NCBI GenBank assembly: GCA_947496185.1
Contig: CANMCD010000006.1
Span: forward strand, 168,893-232,892
Source: an uncultured Tenacibaculum sp.
GTDB taxonomy: Bacteria > Bacteroidota > Bacteroidia > Flavobacteriales > Flavobacteriaceae
Reading direction: 5' to 3'
DNA length: 64,000 nucleotides
This document shows positions 54,149 through 63,919 of this stretch, in pieces. The position numbers and the translations under genes are program-made. The notes under the pieces were generated by a model. It saw only the letters and a program-made list of their open reading frames with translations. It did not search any database and was not told the origin of the DNA. How positions within the stretch are numbered: the stretch's first letter is position 1; each line of letters begins with the position of its first letter.

Positions 54149-57100
54149 ATGATTACATATTTTACTCAAAAAAAGAATGTTCGTATTGTTTTGTTAGGGG
54201 GTTCTATAGGGTTACTTTCCCTTACAACGTATGCTCAGGACAAAGCAAAACTTCAAGTAAAAAAGGGAACAAATAGTAGAAAATTATCATCTTTAAAATC
54301 TGAATTAAAGAAAAAAAGTGAAGCGGCAAGGAAAAGGGTTGATGCTTATAAAAAAATACATGGGAATTCGGAATTATTGAGTCTAAAAGATGGGGTTCGA
54401 AGAGAGTTAATGGATGTTGGTGAAGATGGTACTTTATATTATTATACTACCGATAATGATGGGGTTGCTAAAACCACTAGAACCGATAAGTTGCATCCTT
54501 CAAGTGGCTTAGGGTATAATTTAACAGGTGAAGGGGAAATGATTGGTATTTGGGATGCTGGAGTAGTGAGGCAATACCACGAAGTTTTTACAGGAAGAGC
54601 TTATTCAAAAGAGGGAAGGTATAATAATAATGATACAGATGAACATGCTACCCATGTTGGTGGTACTATGGTGGGTCTATGCATGCAGCTGGCGGAAAAG
54701 CCCGTGGAATGGCACCCAATGCTACTCTTTTGAGTTATGATTGGGGAAATGATACAGAAGAAATTGCTGAGGCTATAGAGGAAAATAACTTGTTGATTTT
54801 CAATCATTCATATTCATGGTATGCAAATAATTTATCAGAGTATGAATTCGGAAAGTATACAAGGTTTGCTTATGATCTTGATAAAATTGCAAATGATGCT
54901 CCATATTACTTACATGTAAAAGCAGCATCAAATGATAGAAATGATAGAGATCCTAAAAGATATAATTATTTAAGAAATGGAGGTTATGATATTTTATATA
55001 GAGAAGGTGTAGCAAAAAATATATTAACGGTAGCTGCTGTAGAAAAAGTGGATAACTATAGTAGTCCATCTTCTGTAAAAATGTCTTCTTTTTCTAATTG
55101 GGGACCAACGGATGACGGAAGAATAAAACCAGATATTTCAGGGAATGGAGTAGGTGTATATTCAGCTACGGATAAAGGAAATAATACCTATGTATTTAAA
55201 AGCGGAACATCAATGGCTTCACCAAATGTTTCTGGCTCTTTATTATTGTTACAACAATACTACAAACGCTTGAATGGTTTTTATATGCATGCAGCTACGC
55301 TCAAAGGGTTGACCTTGCATACGGCGTTGGAAGCAGGTAGAAACCCTGGACCTGATTATGAATATGGTTGGGGGCTTTTAAATGCTGAAAAAGCGGCTGA
55401 GACTATTAAACACAATGGAGAATTGAGTTTGATTAAAGAAGTTGAACTTGACAATAATGAAGTTTATAGTTTTAAAGTCAGGAAAAATTCAATTAATGAG
55501 CCGTTGATGGTTTCAATTTCTTGGAATGACGAAGCGTCAAGTGTAAATCTTTTTGATAATATTTTGGATAATAGAACTCCTGTATTGGTAAATGATCTAG
55601 ATGTTAGGGTTAAAGATTCTGAGAATAAAGAATATTTACCCTGGAAGTTAGATCCAGAGAAACCATCAGCGGGAGCAACAAAAGGGGATAATATAGTTGA
55701 TAATATTGAAAGAGTAGAAATTGAAAAAGGCGCTGAAGGAGAGGTGTATACGGTAACCGTTTCTCATAAAGGACAATTGGCAAGAAACCGTCAAGCCGTT
55801 TCTGTTGTAGTTACTGGGGGGAGAATGGTTTCTGGAGATTGTAATATTAGCCAATGGTCAAGGGAAAAAGAATACAAAAAAGGAGACATTGTTGAGTATT
55901 TGGGAGATAAATTTGAGGCTCAGCATTGGTCTAGCGCAGAAGCTCCATTTAAATTTGACAAGTGGGGTCCATGGAAATTTGCTGGTAATTGTAGTACTTT
56001 AGGGGAAAACCCTCCTAGTATTACTATACAAAGCCCAGCTATTGATAAGGAGTTTAATATCAATGATAAAATTACTTTTTCGGTTAAAGTTACCGATATA
56101 GACAATGATTTGGAATCTGTGGTTTTAAGGAGAGAACATGAGTTAGAGTTAGGTGATGAAACTATTGAGCCCAAAAAGATAGAAGGAGATATATTTACTT
56201 TTGAATATACTCCAAACAAGTACGGTGATTATACAAACACTGTTATAGCAATCGACAGTAAAGGTCGTAAAAAGACGGAAGCACTTACTGTTTTTGTAAA
56301 AGAGAAAAATAATGCATTAAGTCTTGAATTTTTAAATCTCAAAGATGGGGATATAGTGTATAGCGGTAATACAGCAAATATTAACCTAAGAGTCTTGGGG
56401 CTATTTAGTAAGAAGGAATATGGTAAAAATCTTGATGTAAAGTTGTTTGTTGGGTTTGAGGGAAAAGAAAAAGAGTATGAAATTATAAATAGTAATAACG
56501 ATCAGACATTGTTTGATTATGAATACACTTATCCTGAAGAAAATGCTAATAAACCTTTTGTGTTTATAGCGCGAATCATGAGGCAAAATGAAACGTTGTT
56601 AGAAAAGAAGGTTAAATTAGTTTTTAAGTCAAATAAAGCTCCTATGCTAGAATTGTTGTCTTATAAAGATAAGGCTTTTGTTGATTCAGAAACTGTTGAA
56701 ATAAAGATAAAAGCAACAGATTTAGATGGTTCGATAAGTAAGGTGGTTTATGAATATAGAGCTAAAGAAGGAGGTTATAAAACGGTTGAAATGATCAAAG
56801 AAGGAGATGTTTATACGACATTATATACGGTACCTGATTTTAAAGGAACTTTCTATAATATAATTACTGCGTATGACAATCTAGGAAGACAAAAATCTGT
56901 TTATACCGACACTAGAGTAGTGGCAGATGTGCCGATTGATCGTCAGGATATTTCATTGAAGGATGTTAAAGGAGATGATTTTTTCCAGTCGGGAGATAAT
57001 TATATAATAGAGAGTAATGGAGAGGATACGTTTTATTTACATTTGAAAATAGATGCTGCCTCAAGAAATTTATTATTAGAAAGCTATGAATTGTATTTAG

Positions 57101-57837
57101 ATGGTGAAATAATAAACGAAGGAGATTTTCAATTTTTATCGCTATATGAAAGGAGTTATTATGGATATTTTATAAAAATTAGCGAATTTGATTTTTCTAT
57201 ACTTGGAAAGCGTAAGTTAAAACTAAGAGTTAAAGATGAATTAGGTAGGTGGGGAGAAGAAGAGTTAAATATCACAGTAGTGGATAATAGGACTAAAGTT
57301 AACATAACTAATTTACAAAACGATCAAACTTATCAGTTAAATAACGGAGAATTTATAGATGTAAATGTTCAAGTAACCTCAAGAGATTCAAGAGCTATTA
57401 GGGTTGAGTGTGAAGTTATAGAGGTTTCACAACTTAAATTATTTCTTTTTGTTTATAAGTTTACTAGTTTAGATGATATGTCAAACTTTGTATTTGAACC
57501 TAAAACAGGCTTTTCAAAAATTTTCATTATGGCTAAAGTGTTTATTGATAATGTTTTATCGGATGTCAAGAGTGTTTCAATTAATACTTATAAGTTGATT
57601 AAACCTCCATATCCAAACCCAAGTACTGGAATTATTAATATACCATGGGAAGAGAGTCTGGGGGGATTTGTAGTTAGAGTCTTTGATTTAAATGATACAC
57701 AGCAGTTTCAAAAATATTTTGAGGCTAAGAAAGAACAACAGGTAGATTTGACAAATCTAAAAAGAGGTATGTATGTTTTGAGAGTTGAGGGAGTAGATAT
57801 TAATCATAAAAAAGAATACAAAATAATTTTAAAATAA
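54149..57837 (+). pseudogene. T9SS-secreted S8 (subtilisin-like) serine protease, broken by one frameshift
   Basis: Restored, this is a protein of about 1230 residues. The signal peptide starts at 54149 (MITYFTQKKNVRIVLLGGSI), and the propeptide region is Lys-rich. The S8 domain has all three catalytic residues: Asp in GIWDAGVV, His in DEHATHVGG and Ser in SGTSMASPNVSG. A one-base deletion in GGGTCTATG (about 54673-54678) splits the frame between the His and Ser motifs. Joined, it reads ...GGTMVG, then MHAAGGKARGMAPNATLL. Later come a chitin-binding-like CBM5/12 segment (SQWSREKEYKKGDIVEY), Ig-like modules and a T9SS type A sorting domain (YPNPSTGIINIP). An intact Ser-to-C-terminus part remains open but has no signal peptide. 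Confidence 0.85.
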
Positions 57838-57859
57838 TAATTATATACTCTACAAAGTT

Positions 57860-57894
57860 AAGACTCCCTTTCAACATGGTTGGAAGGGAGTCTT
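57860..57894. terminator. hairpin terminator after the S8 protease
   Basis: An 11-base stem (57860-57870 with 57884-57894), extended by a 4-base inner stem, then a T-run. Confidence 0.85.
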
Positions 57895-57954
57895 TTTATA
57901 ATTTAAAAATAGACCCAACACCATTTCAGTATCAAATTTAACAACATGATTTTG

Positions 57955-57981
57955 TAAGTCGTAATATTTTTAATCGACTTA
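57955..57981. repeat. short inverted repeat upstream of the outer-membrane protein pair
   Basis: TAAGTCG and CGACTTA (57955-57961 and 57975-57981) are separated by 13 AT-rich bases. It could be a regulator site or a weak hairpin ahead of the gene at 58027. Confidence 0.3.
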
Positions 57982-58026
57982 AGAGGAAATTTTTGAAAAA
58001 TAATACCTAAATTATAGTAAGAATTT

Positions 58027-58893
58027 ATGACGAAAATGAGTAAACCTTTGTGTGTCGCCTTTTTTCTAATAGGTGTGAGTATCTTCGCCCAAGAAGAAAA
58101 AATTGAAAGAAGTAACATTCAAACTTATACCCCGTCCAAACTATTAAACCAAGGACAGTGGGATATAAAATTTTTTAACAATCTCTATACGGAGACTAAA
58201 GGAAAATTTAATGGTATAACCGCTGATAAACCCAGAGAAAATTATTTTACGTCAACACTAGAAGTGTTTACAGGAATCTCTGAAAACAACCGATTTAATG
58301 TGGGGGCTTTGGCGGAATTTAGGTCTAATACCATAAATGGTCGTCAAGCATTGTCTGTTTTTAGCTTTGAAGACACCAATACAGATAGAAAAGGACTAAC
58401 ATCGATTGCACCTGCAATAAAATTTCAACCGCTTAAAAATGTCGGTAATTTTTCTGTGCAAACGGCACTGCATATTCCATTATTAAGTGAGGAGGTCAAT
58501 AGTTTTGGTGTATTTTTAGACCAAACCGCATGGACGTTCCAGAATAGATTTTTTTACGATTATACTTTTGCTAGTGGAAAATGGCAGTTGTTTACAGAAT
58601 TGAATGCCGAATATAATTTTAGAGATGAAAAAAGTTTTGCAAACAATACCTTTTTAGCAACACCTGGGGTGTTTTTAAGTTATTTTCCCTCAGATGAATC
58701 TACCTTGTTGGTTTTTGCACAGCATGCCCAACGGTTCGGTGATTTTACTCAAAACTACACAGCTTTAGGATTGGGAGGGAAATACCAGTTGTCTACGGTG
58801 TTAAATCTTGAAGTGTTGTACAGTAATTTTGTAAGAGGAGCTGATACGGGGCTTGGTCAAAGTTTTAACATTGGATTAAGAGCCTTGTTTTAA
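58027..58893 (+). CDS. probable outer-membrane beta-barrel protein, unknown function
   Basis: 288 residues. A signal peptide (CVAFFLIGVSIFAQ, residues about 9-22) is followed by a polar region and then alternating strands rich in Phe, Thr and Tyr (TWTFQNRFFYDYTF, WQLFTELNAEYNF, STLLVFAQHAQRFG). The C-terminus ends FNIGLRALF, the aromatic-terminated pattern of an outer-membrane barrel. I do not recognise a named family. A BamA-like gene begins 51 bases downstream, so they may be one operon and act together in the outer membrane. The start could also be at the fourth codon. Confidence 0.72.
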   Translation: MTKMSKPLCVAFFLIGVSIFAQEEKIERSNIQTYTPSKLLNQGQWDIKFFNNLYTETKGKFNGITADKPRENYFTSTLEVFTGISENNRFNVGALAEFRSNTINGRQALSVFSFEDTNTDRKGLTSIAPAIKFQPLKNVGNFSVQTALHIPLLSEEVNSFGVFLDQTAWTFQNRFFYDYTFASGKWQLFTELNAEYNFRDEKSFANNTFLATPGVFLSYFPSDESTLLVFAQHAQRFGDFTQNYTALGLGGKYQLSTVLNLEVLYSNFVRGADTGLGQSFNIGLRALF

Positions 58894-58943
58894 AGATACA
58901 ACAAGGCTGAGAATATTTGTAACTTGCTACTTTTTGTTGACTT

Positions 58944-60206
58944 ATGAAATACTTATGTCTTTTTCTACTATGTGTTAGTTGGGCAAACGCATCGTTTTGT
59001 CAAGAAAAAATTGTACAAGAAATTCTTGTAGAAGGATTAAAAAGAACCCAAAAAAAAACCATTTATAAGTTGTTGGAAACTTCAGTAGGAGATGGTTTAG
59101 ATTCCTTGATAATTCATAAAGATGTTACCCAATTAAAACGGCTTCCATTTGTGTATCATGTTGACTTTACAGTAGTTGATTTGGGTAAAAGCACTTACCG
59201 TGTGGTTTATAATGTAGAAGAGAATTTTTCTATTATTCCACAAGTTAATTTTTGGTCTACTACAGGAAGAAGATTGGCGTATAAAATTGGGGTCGATGAT
59301 TATAATTTTTTAGGGAGGGGAATACAGTTGGGAGCTTTTTACCAGCAAAACGGCTTTGATTCTTATGGGGTGTTTTTTAAAGATCCATTTTTGTTTTCTA
59401 AAAAATTTGGATTGGCTTTTAATTATTTGGATTGGAGTAGTGAAGAGCCTTTGTATTTTGAAGACAACTCAGCCAATTATAAGTATCAAAATAAGTCCTA
59501 TGAATTGATGTTACTATATCAATTTGATATTAAAAACCAGGTAGCAGTGGGTGTTAATCTTTTTGAAGAAAACTACCATTATATTTCAGGTTTTGTGTCT
59601 GATTATGTACCGCAAGCACTTAGTGTGGATAAGCAGCTTTTAAAGCTGCTATATACCTATGATAAACTAAATTACCATTACCACTATATTTCAGGTTTTA
59701 AAAATCAACTGTATGTCCAATACGTAACGACAGGTAATGCTTATCAAGATGATTTTTTTATTACTTGGAATGATGCATTTTATTTTAAGAGGGTAGGAGA
59801 TAAGGGTAATTGGGCAAATCGTTTACGTATTGGGTTGTCCTCAAATGTAAACAGTCCGTTTGCTCCTTTTGCATTGGATAACAATGTCAATTTGCGCGGT
59901 GTGGGGATATTGGTAGACAGGGGTACAGGCAGTATTGTTTGGAATTCAGAATATCGATATACTGCATATGATAAAAAATCATGGGCTTTGCAAGCCAATA
60001 TTTTTACGGATATTGGTTCTTGGAGAACTCCGGGTGGGAGTTTGACGGATTTTATATCAAGTGAAAATATAGGGGTATATTCAGGAGTAGGGCTTCGATT
60101 TATTACCAAGAAAATCTTCAATGCTATTTTTAGAATTGATTACGGATATGGGTTGACAAGAAATGCCTCTAGAGGTTTTGTTTTTGGGATTGGACAATAT
60201 TTTTAG
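58944..60206 (+). CDS. BamA/TamA (Omp85)-family outer-membrane protein
   Basis: 420 residues. A signal peptide (CLFLLCVSWANASFCQ) precedes one POTRA-like domain (about 20-105: IVQEILVEGLKRTQKKTIYKLLE, YRVVYNVEENF). An Omp85 barrel follows and ends FGIGQYF, an aromatic C-terminal strand. Inside the barrel is the VNLRGVGILVDRGTGSIVWNSEYRY region, matching the conserved VRGY/F-type motif that Omp85 proteins use. With one POTRA it is shorter than BamA, so it is more like a dedicated insertase or a two-partner/TamA-like exporter. Its likely partner is the barrel protein upstream. Confidence 0.83.
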   Translation: MKYLCLFLLCVSWANASFCQEKIVQEILVEGLKRTQKKTIYKLLETSVGDGLDSLIIHKDVTQLKRLPFVYHVDFTVVDLGKSTYRVVYNVEENFSIIPQVNFWSTTGRRLAYKIGVDDYNFLGRGIQLGAFYQQNGFDSYGVFFKDPFLFSKKFGLAFNYLDWSSEEPLYFEDNSANYKYQNKSYELMLLYQFDIKNQVAVGVNLFEENYHYISGFVSDYVPQALSVDKQLLKLLYTYDKLNYHYHYISGFKNQLYVQYVTTGNAYQDDFFITWNDAFYFKRVGDKGNWANRLRIGLSSNVNSPFAPFALDNNVNLRGVGILVDRGTGSIVWNSEYRYTAYDKKSWALQANIFTDIGSWRTPGGSLTDFISSENIGVYSGVGLRFITKKIFNAIFRIDYGYGLTRNASRGFVFGIGQYF

Positions 60207-60236
60207 TAAAAAATAATTGTAATAGATACAGGGGGA

Positions 60237-60737
60237 TTAAAATACTTTTTCTCCCGCTTTTAGCCAAGTTCCCCATTCTTGACTATAGGCATGAATTTTG
60301 GAAGTCGGCTTGTTATTTTTGGTTACAATTTCATTTCCTAGGTTTTTCCATTCAAAAATACCACCATACAGGTTGTATACATTAATAAAGCCTTCATGAG
60401 CGATTTTTTCTGCTATTTCTTCTGATCGAATTCCTAATGAACAGTACACAACAATTTTGGTATGTTTGTCAGCTAAATGTTTGTAAACATCCATGATGTC
60501 GAATTTTTGATGTCCAATATAAAAAGCATCCTTAATATGGCTAACTTTATACTCTTCTATTTCTCTAGCATCAAGGAGTAAAATATTATCAAAGTCCGTT
60601 TTTAGCTTTTCTATAGAAATATAAGGAATCGTTCCTTCATTATATTTTTCAAGAAGTTCCGCTAAATTTTCTTGCCCCAATAAAGTCAATGGAAATAGAA
60701 AAAATACTAGTTTGATTTTTTTTAATTGTTCAAACAA
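60237..60737 (-). CDS. exported rhodanese-domain protein
   Basis: 166 residues. A probable signal sequence (KLVFFLFPLTLLGQ, about 9-22) is followed by a rhodanese domain with LLLDAREIEEYKVSHI, and the active-site loop VVYCSLGIRSEEIAEKI, with the catalytic Cys, then VYNLYGGIFEWKN. Rhodaneses transfer sulfur from thiosulfate or bind arsenate/phosphate-like oxyanions. It is read with ArsS (33 bases upstream on the same strand) and so is likely part of the arsenic-sugar operon, where it may handle sulfur or thiol-arsenic species. This last role is inferred from position only. Confidence 0.87.
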   Translation of the reverse strand: MFEQLKKIKLVFFLFPLTLLGQENLAELLEKYNEGTIPYISIEKLKTDFDNILLLDAREIEEYKVSHIKDAFYIGHQKFDIMDVYKHLADKHTKIVVYCSLGIRSEEIAEKIAHEGFINVYNLYGGIFEWKNLGNEIVTKNNKPTSKIHAYSQEWGTWLKAGEKVF

Positions 60738-60770
60738 AACCTTTTATTAAAATTATTTACATCTACTATT

Positions 60771-61820
60771 TTAGGTAACAGTGCCTTGGCAGCTACTACC
60801 CGCACCAGCGGTACATCCGTAACAATGCTGGTTAATTGCAATATTTCGATCATACAAAAGTTTTTCATCAAATGTATCAAGATGATTTGCGGTACTCTTG
60901 ACTTTCAAATTTAGCATTTGATTAAAATCACAATCGTATAAATAACCATCCCAACTCACGGAAAGCGTGTTGGTACACATGACATTTTCAACAGCCATAG
61001 GATTGTAAGCGTCTACTAATGCATACATGTAATCTTCATAATTTTCAGAGGCAATTAGGTAGTCTAAAAACCTGCTGATGGGTAGGTTAGTTAATGCAAA
61101 TAATTGGTTAAATTCGATTTCGAAATCGTCCATTAAGGCTTTTTTGAAATCTTTTTCCATAGAAAGTTGATCACTAGGTAAAAAAGCTCCCGAAGGATTG
61201 TATACCAAATCTAGTCGTAAGCCAGATCCTTTTTTACCATATCCAACAACGTTTAAATCCTGTAAGGCACTGATAGATTTGTCAAAAACCCCTTTACCAC
61301 GTTGTTTGTCGGTTTTACCGCGTGTCCAATGAGGCATGGATGAAACGACATGGATGTTATGTTTTTTAAAAAACATTGGCAAATCGTGATATTTTTTATT
61401 CGCCTTTATAATAGTTAGGTTAGAACGAACGATAAAATCTTGAACGCCAATTCGAGAAGCTTCTTCTACAAACCATCTAAAATTAGGATTCATTTCTGGG
61501 GCACCCCCTGTTAAGTCTAACGTATGAATTCCTAATTTTCGTACAATGTCAAGACATTTTTGCATTGTATCTTTGGTCATAATTTCTTTCCTGTCAGGTC
61601 CTGCGTCTACATGACAATGTGCACACACTTGGTTACACATATACCCAACATTAAGCTGTAATATCTCTAGTTTTTTAGGACGTAGAGGGAACTGGTTGGT
61701 TTCCTTTATCTTATCGGCAAAGGTAGGTAATTCATCTTTAAAAATTCCGTTTGAGAGAATTTTTAACTGATGATTTGTGTCCGCTAAATCATTTTTTCTT
61801 GCTACTAGCGATTTCTTCAT
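60771..61820 (-). CDS. arsS: arsenosugar-biosynthesis radical SAM protein ArsS
   Basis: 349 residues. The radical SAM cluster motif is CNQVCAHCH (Cys62, Cys66 and Cys69), after LEILQLNVGYM. Later elements are LTGGAPEMNPNFRW, RSNLTIIKANKKY and the C-terminal DUF3641-like part with CYGCTAGAGSSCQG. This order is that of ArsS, which transfers a 5'-deoxyadenosyl group to dimethylated arsenic to give arsenosugars. No ArsM methyltransferase is in the window. Its upstream neighbours (peroxidase-like protein, DUF547 protein) support the assignment, as that pairing is characteristic of the arsenosugar cluster. Confidence 0.93.
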   Translation of the reverse strand: MKKSLVARKNDLADTNHQLKILSNGIFKDELPTFADKIKETNQFPLRPKKLEILQLNVGYMCNQVCAHCHVDAGPDRKEIMTKDTMQKCLDIVRKLGIHTLDLTGGAPEMNPNFRWFVEEASRIGVQDFIVRSNLTIIKANKKYHDLPMFFKKHNIHVVSSMPHWTRGKTDKQRGKGVFDKSISALQDLNVVGYGKKGSGLRLDLVYNPSGAFLPSDQLSMEKDFKKALMDDFEIEFNQLFALTNLPISRFLDYLIASENYEDYMYALVDAYNPMAVENVMCTNTLSVSWDGYLYDCDFNQMLNLKVKSTANHLDTFDEKLLYDRNIAINQHCYGCTAGAGSSCQGTVT

Positions 61821-61892
61821 TTACGTACCTATATTATATTAAAATACGGAAGGTAATTTGTGTACTATCCGTATAGTATTTTTGGTTATTCT

Positions 61893-62228
61893 TTACATTT
61901 CTAATTTGTTCACTTTGTTCATCATCTGAACACCATGAACTAAGGTAGCCCCTCCTTTGATAGCAGCGCCAACGTGAATGGCTTCCATCATCTCTTCTTT
62001 AGTGATTCCCCTTTGTAGTCCGTCTTTTGTATAAGCGTCAATGCAATAAGGGCATTGTTCTGTGTGAGCTATGGCCAAGGCAATTAAGCTTTTTTCTCTA
62101 GCAGTTAAAGCCCCCTCTTCAAATACTTTTCCGTAATAATCAAAAAACTTGTTTCCAAGTTCTTCGCTCCATTCTGTAATTTTGCTAAATTTTCTTAGGT
62201 CAGCAGGGTCGTAGTATGTTTTCGACAT
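61893..62228 (-). CDS. arsenosugar-cluster peroxidase-like protein (carboxymuconolactone decarboxylase family)
   Basis: 111 residues, helical, of the AhpD/CMD family. The redox CxxC is at Cys59 and Cys62 (TEQCPYCIDAY), after SLIALAIAHTEQ, and the end reads GAAIKGGATLVHGVQMM. This exact type, found with ArsS, is annotated as an arsenosugar-biosynthesis-associated peroxidase-like protein. Its role is presumed to be thiol redox protection or arsenic reduction. It is 16 bases downstream of the DUF547 gene and 72 bases upstream of arsS, all on the minus strand. Confidence 0.9.
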   Translation of the reverse strand: MSKTYYDPADLRKFSKITEWSEELGNKFFDYYGKVFEEGALTAREKSLIALAIAHTEQCPYCIDAYTKDGLQRGITKEEMMEAIHVGAAIKGGATLVHGVQMMNKVNKLEM

Positions 62229-62244
62229 ATATTTTTTACTTAAA

Positions 62245-62952
62245 TTATTTTTCGTTTAAATTCCAATTGTATTCTAAATGACTAATTTTTGCACCTTTAT
62301 TTATTTTGGTGTTAGCATATTTATTTAGAAAGCTGATTAGCGAGCCTTTTTTGGTGAAATCCTCTTTAAACCATTCAAATATTTTTGATAAAAATAAGAT
62401 GTTTTCAGCAATTTTATTTCTTGAAGGGTCATTTATGAATTTTTTCATCAGCTCTGTTGTTTTGGCATGGTAATTAGCTTCGGTAAAAGCAAAATTTCCT
62501 AATTGAGGACAAGAAGCCGAAGCACAGTTTACGCCCACATGTATTTTAGGATCGTTGAATTTTTTACGTAAAATTTCATGTTCAATTTCGTTTAAGGTGT
62601 AGATATTACCACCTACTTTAGCAAAAGTAATATTCCAAGCGTCCTTTCCTTTTTTCTTAATTTTTAAAATACTTTTTAATGGATAGTGATCTAAAATGAG
62701 TTTAATAGTGTAGGCATTATAAGCATTGATCCAAAAAGCTTTTTCACGATTCTTTGACCAAGTATCCGCAGGGCTAGTTTTTGCTAAATAATCAAGATAA
62801 GATTGTAGTTTATTTTCATCTTTTTTAAATGCAGCATAGTTTACATTTCCATCCGTATCAACATGTTTTTTTAAAAGCGAATCAAAAACAGCTGTTTGGG
62901 CAAAAGTGTTTGATAAAAACAAAAAACTAAGTAAATAAAGTACTTTTTTCAT
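62245..62952 (-). CDS. exported DUF547-domain protein
   Basis: 235 residues. A signal peptide (MKKVLYLLSFLFLSNTFAQ) precedes a DUF547 domain: REKAFWINAYNAYTIKLILDHY, TFAKVGGNIYTLNEIEHEIL and VNCASASCPQLGNFAF, the conserved CASxSCPxL motif. DUF547 has no established biochemical activity. It is the first gene of the arsS operon here, and such proteins are often found with ArsS and the peroxidase-like protein. Its exported nature suggests a periplasmic or envelope role in arsenic handling, as inference only. Confidence 0.9.
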   Translation of the reverse strand: MKKVLYLLSFLFLSNTFAQTAVFDSLLKKHVDTDGNVNYAAFKKDENKLQSYLDYLAKTSPADTWSKNREKAFWINAYNAYTIKLILDHYPLKSILKIKKKGKDAWNITFAKVGGNIYTLNEIEHEILRKKFNDPKIHVGVNCASASCPQLGNFAFTEANYHAKTTELMKKFINDPSRNKIAENILFLSKIFEWFKEDFTKKGSLISFLNKYANTKINKGAKISHLEYNWNLNEK

Positions 62953-63217
62953 GTGTTTAAATTTTATAATTTTTAAAGAGAAGGAGGAATAAAAGAACCT
63001 TCGTGTTTGCTAAAAATAGTTTGACTGAAAATGGTTTATAATCAATATTTTATTGAATATGATTTTGTTGAATCATTCAGTTGTTGATTTAGACGTTGAA
63101 TATAAAGCTGCATTACAAAAAATATCAATAACAAATATAATGAGGATTTTTTAGGTTGAAAAGTGGAAAATAAGAGCTTAGTTATTAGGTTTTTAATTTT
63201 GTAATGTTAGTAAATAA

Positions 63218-63661
63218 TTAACAGTTGATGGGGGAAGAGAAAAGGCTTCTTTTTACAATGTGAGTAAAATAGTTTCTAAAGAGGAAAATATTTATATAAT
63301 CGACCATAATAAGATTTTCAGAGTTTTTGCCTATTCAAAAGATAAAAAAGAAAAAGAGCCTACTTTTAAGGTGAATACAGCGAAAGTTTTTGATGTTAAT
63401 GTTGAAGATATGCTTATGGATAATAATGAAGTTTATGTATTGTTAGCTTCAAAAGGTATCTATAAATATGAAGAAACAGAAAAGGAATTTGTTTCTCAGT
63501 TGGCAAGAGATTTAATGGTTACAGATAAATTAACTGGGGCTAAATATGAGGTGAACTAAGATGCTATAAAAAAGTTTTATATAGAAGGGAAAGATTTGTA
63601 TATAGTGTCTGAAGGAGTACTTCATAGGTTTTCCAATTATAAAGATACTTTTATAGAATAA
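63218..63661 (+). pseudogene. remnant of a propeller-like protein, with an in-frame stop
   Basis: A single open frame runs from 63218 (after a TAA) to 63661 with one internal TAA at 63557-63559. On both sides of it the sequence keeps the same character: NEVYVLLASKGIYKYEE before and KDLYIVSEGVLHRFSN after, both propeller-strand-like. No ATG opens the frame; the first usable codon is GTG at 63260. It seems to be the C-terminal end of a larger exported or surface protein whose N-terminal part is gone. I do not recognise the family. If AAA or CAA became TAA, it is a nonsense mutation. Confidence 0.6.
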
Positions 63662-63690
63662 TATTGTTGAAAATCATTCATTTTATATAG

Positions 63691-63719
63691 AAAAACAGCA
63701 TTGTTAGATTGCTGTTTTT
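63691..63719 (+). terminator. hairpin terminator after the propeller-like remnant
   Basis: A 10-base stem (63691-63700 with 63710-63719), 9-base loop and T-run. Confidence 0.8.
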
Positions 63720-63755
63720 TTTATGCCTATATAACCCGAATTAAGGAGTAATAAA

Positions 63756-63785
63756 AAAAGCCTCAGTAAAAATACTAAGGCTTTT
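63756..63785 (-). terminator. terminator behind the tRNA-Leu genes
   Basis: A 12-base-pair stem with one mismatch (63756-63768 with 63773-63785), with a run of Ts on the minus strand. It lies 5 bases downstream of the tRNA 3' end. Confidence 0.82.
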
Positions 63786-63790
63786 GTTTG

Positions 63791-63876
63791 TACAGAAGGC
63801 GGGACTTGAACCCGCACGGGCGTTACTGCCCATTGGATTTTAAGTCCAACGTGTCTACCAATTCCACCACTTCTGC
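63791..63876 (-). tRNA. tRNA-Leu(UAA)
   Basis: 86 bases including a long class II variable arm (GGGCAGTAACGCCC). The anticodon loop is ACTTAAAAT with UAA as the anticodon. The T-arm reads GCGGGTTCAAGTCCCGC, and the D-arm GGTGGAATTGGTAGACAC. The acceptor stem has seven pairs with a G1-U72 wobble and A as discriminator, as required for leucine. No CCA is encoded. Confidence 0.97.
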
Positions 63877-63894
63877 ATCATTGACTATGTTATA

Positions 63895-63918
63895 AAAGCC
63901 TCACTTTCGTGAGGCTTT
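63895..63918 (-). terminator. hairpin between the two tRNA-Leu genes
   Basis: A perfect 10-base stem (63895-63904 with 63909-63918) and a 4-base loop. On the minus strand it follows the upstream tRNA by 1 base and has a short U-tract, so it may mark the processing or end of that tRNA. Confidence 0.7.
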
Positions 63919-63919
63919 G

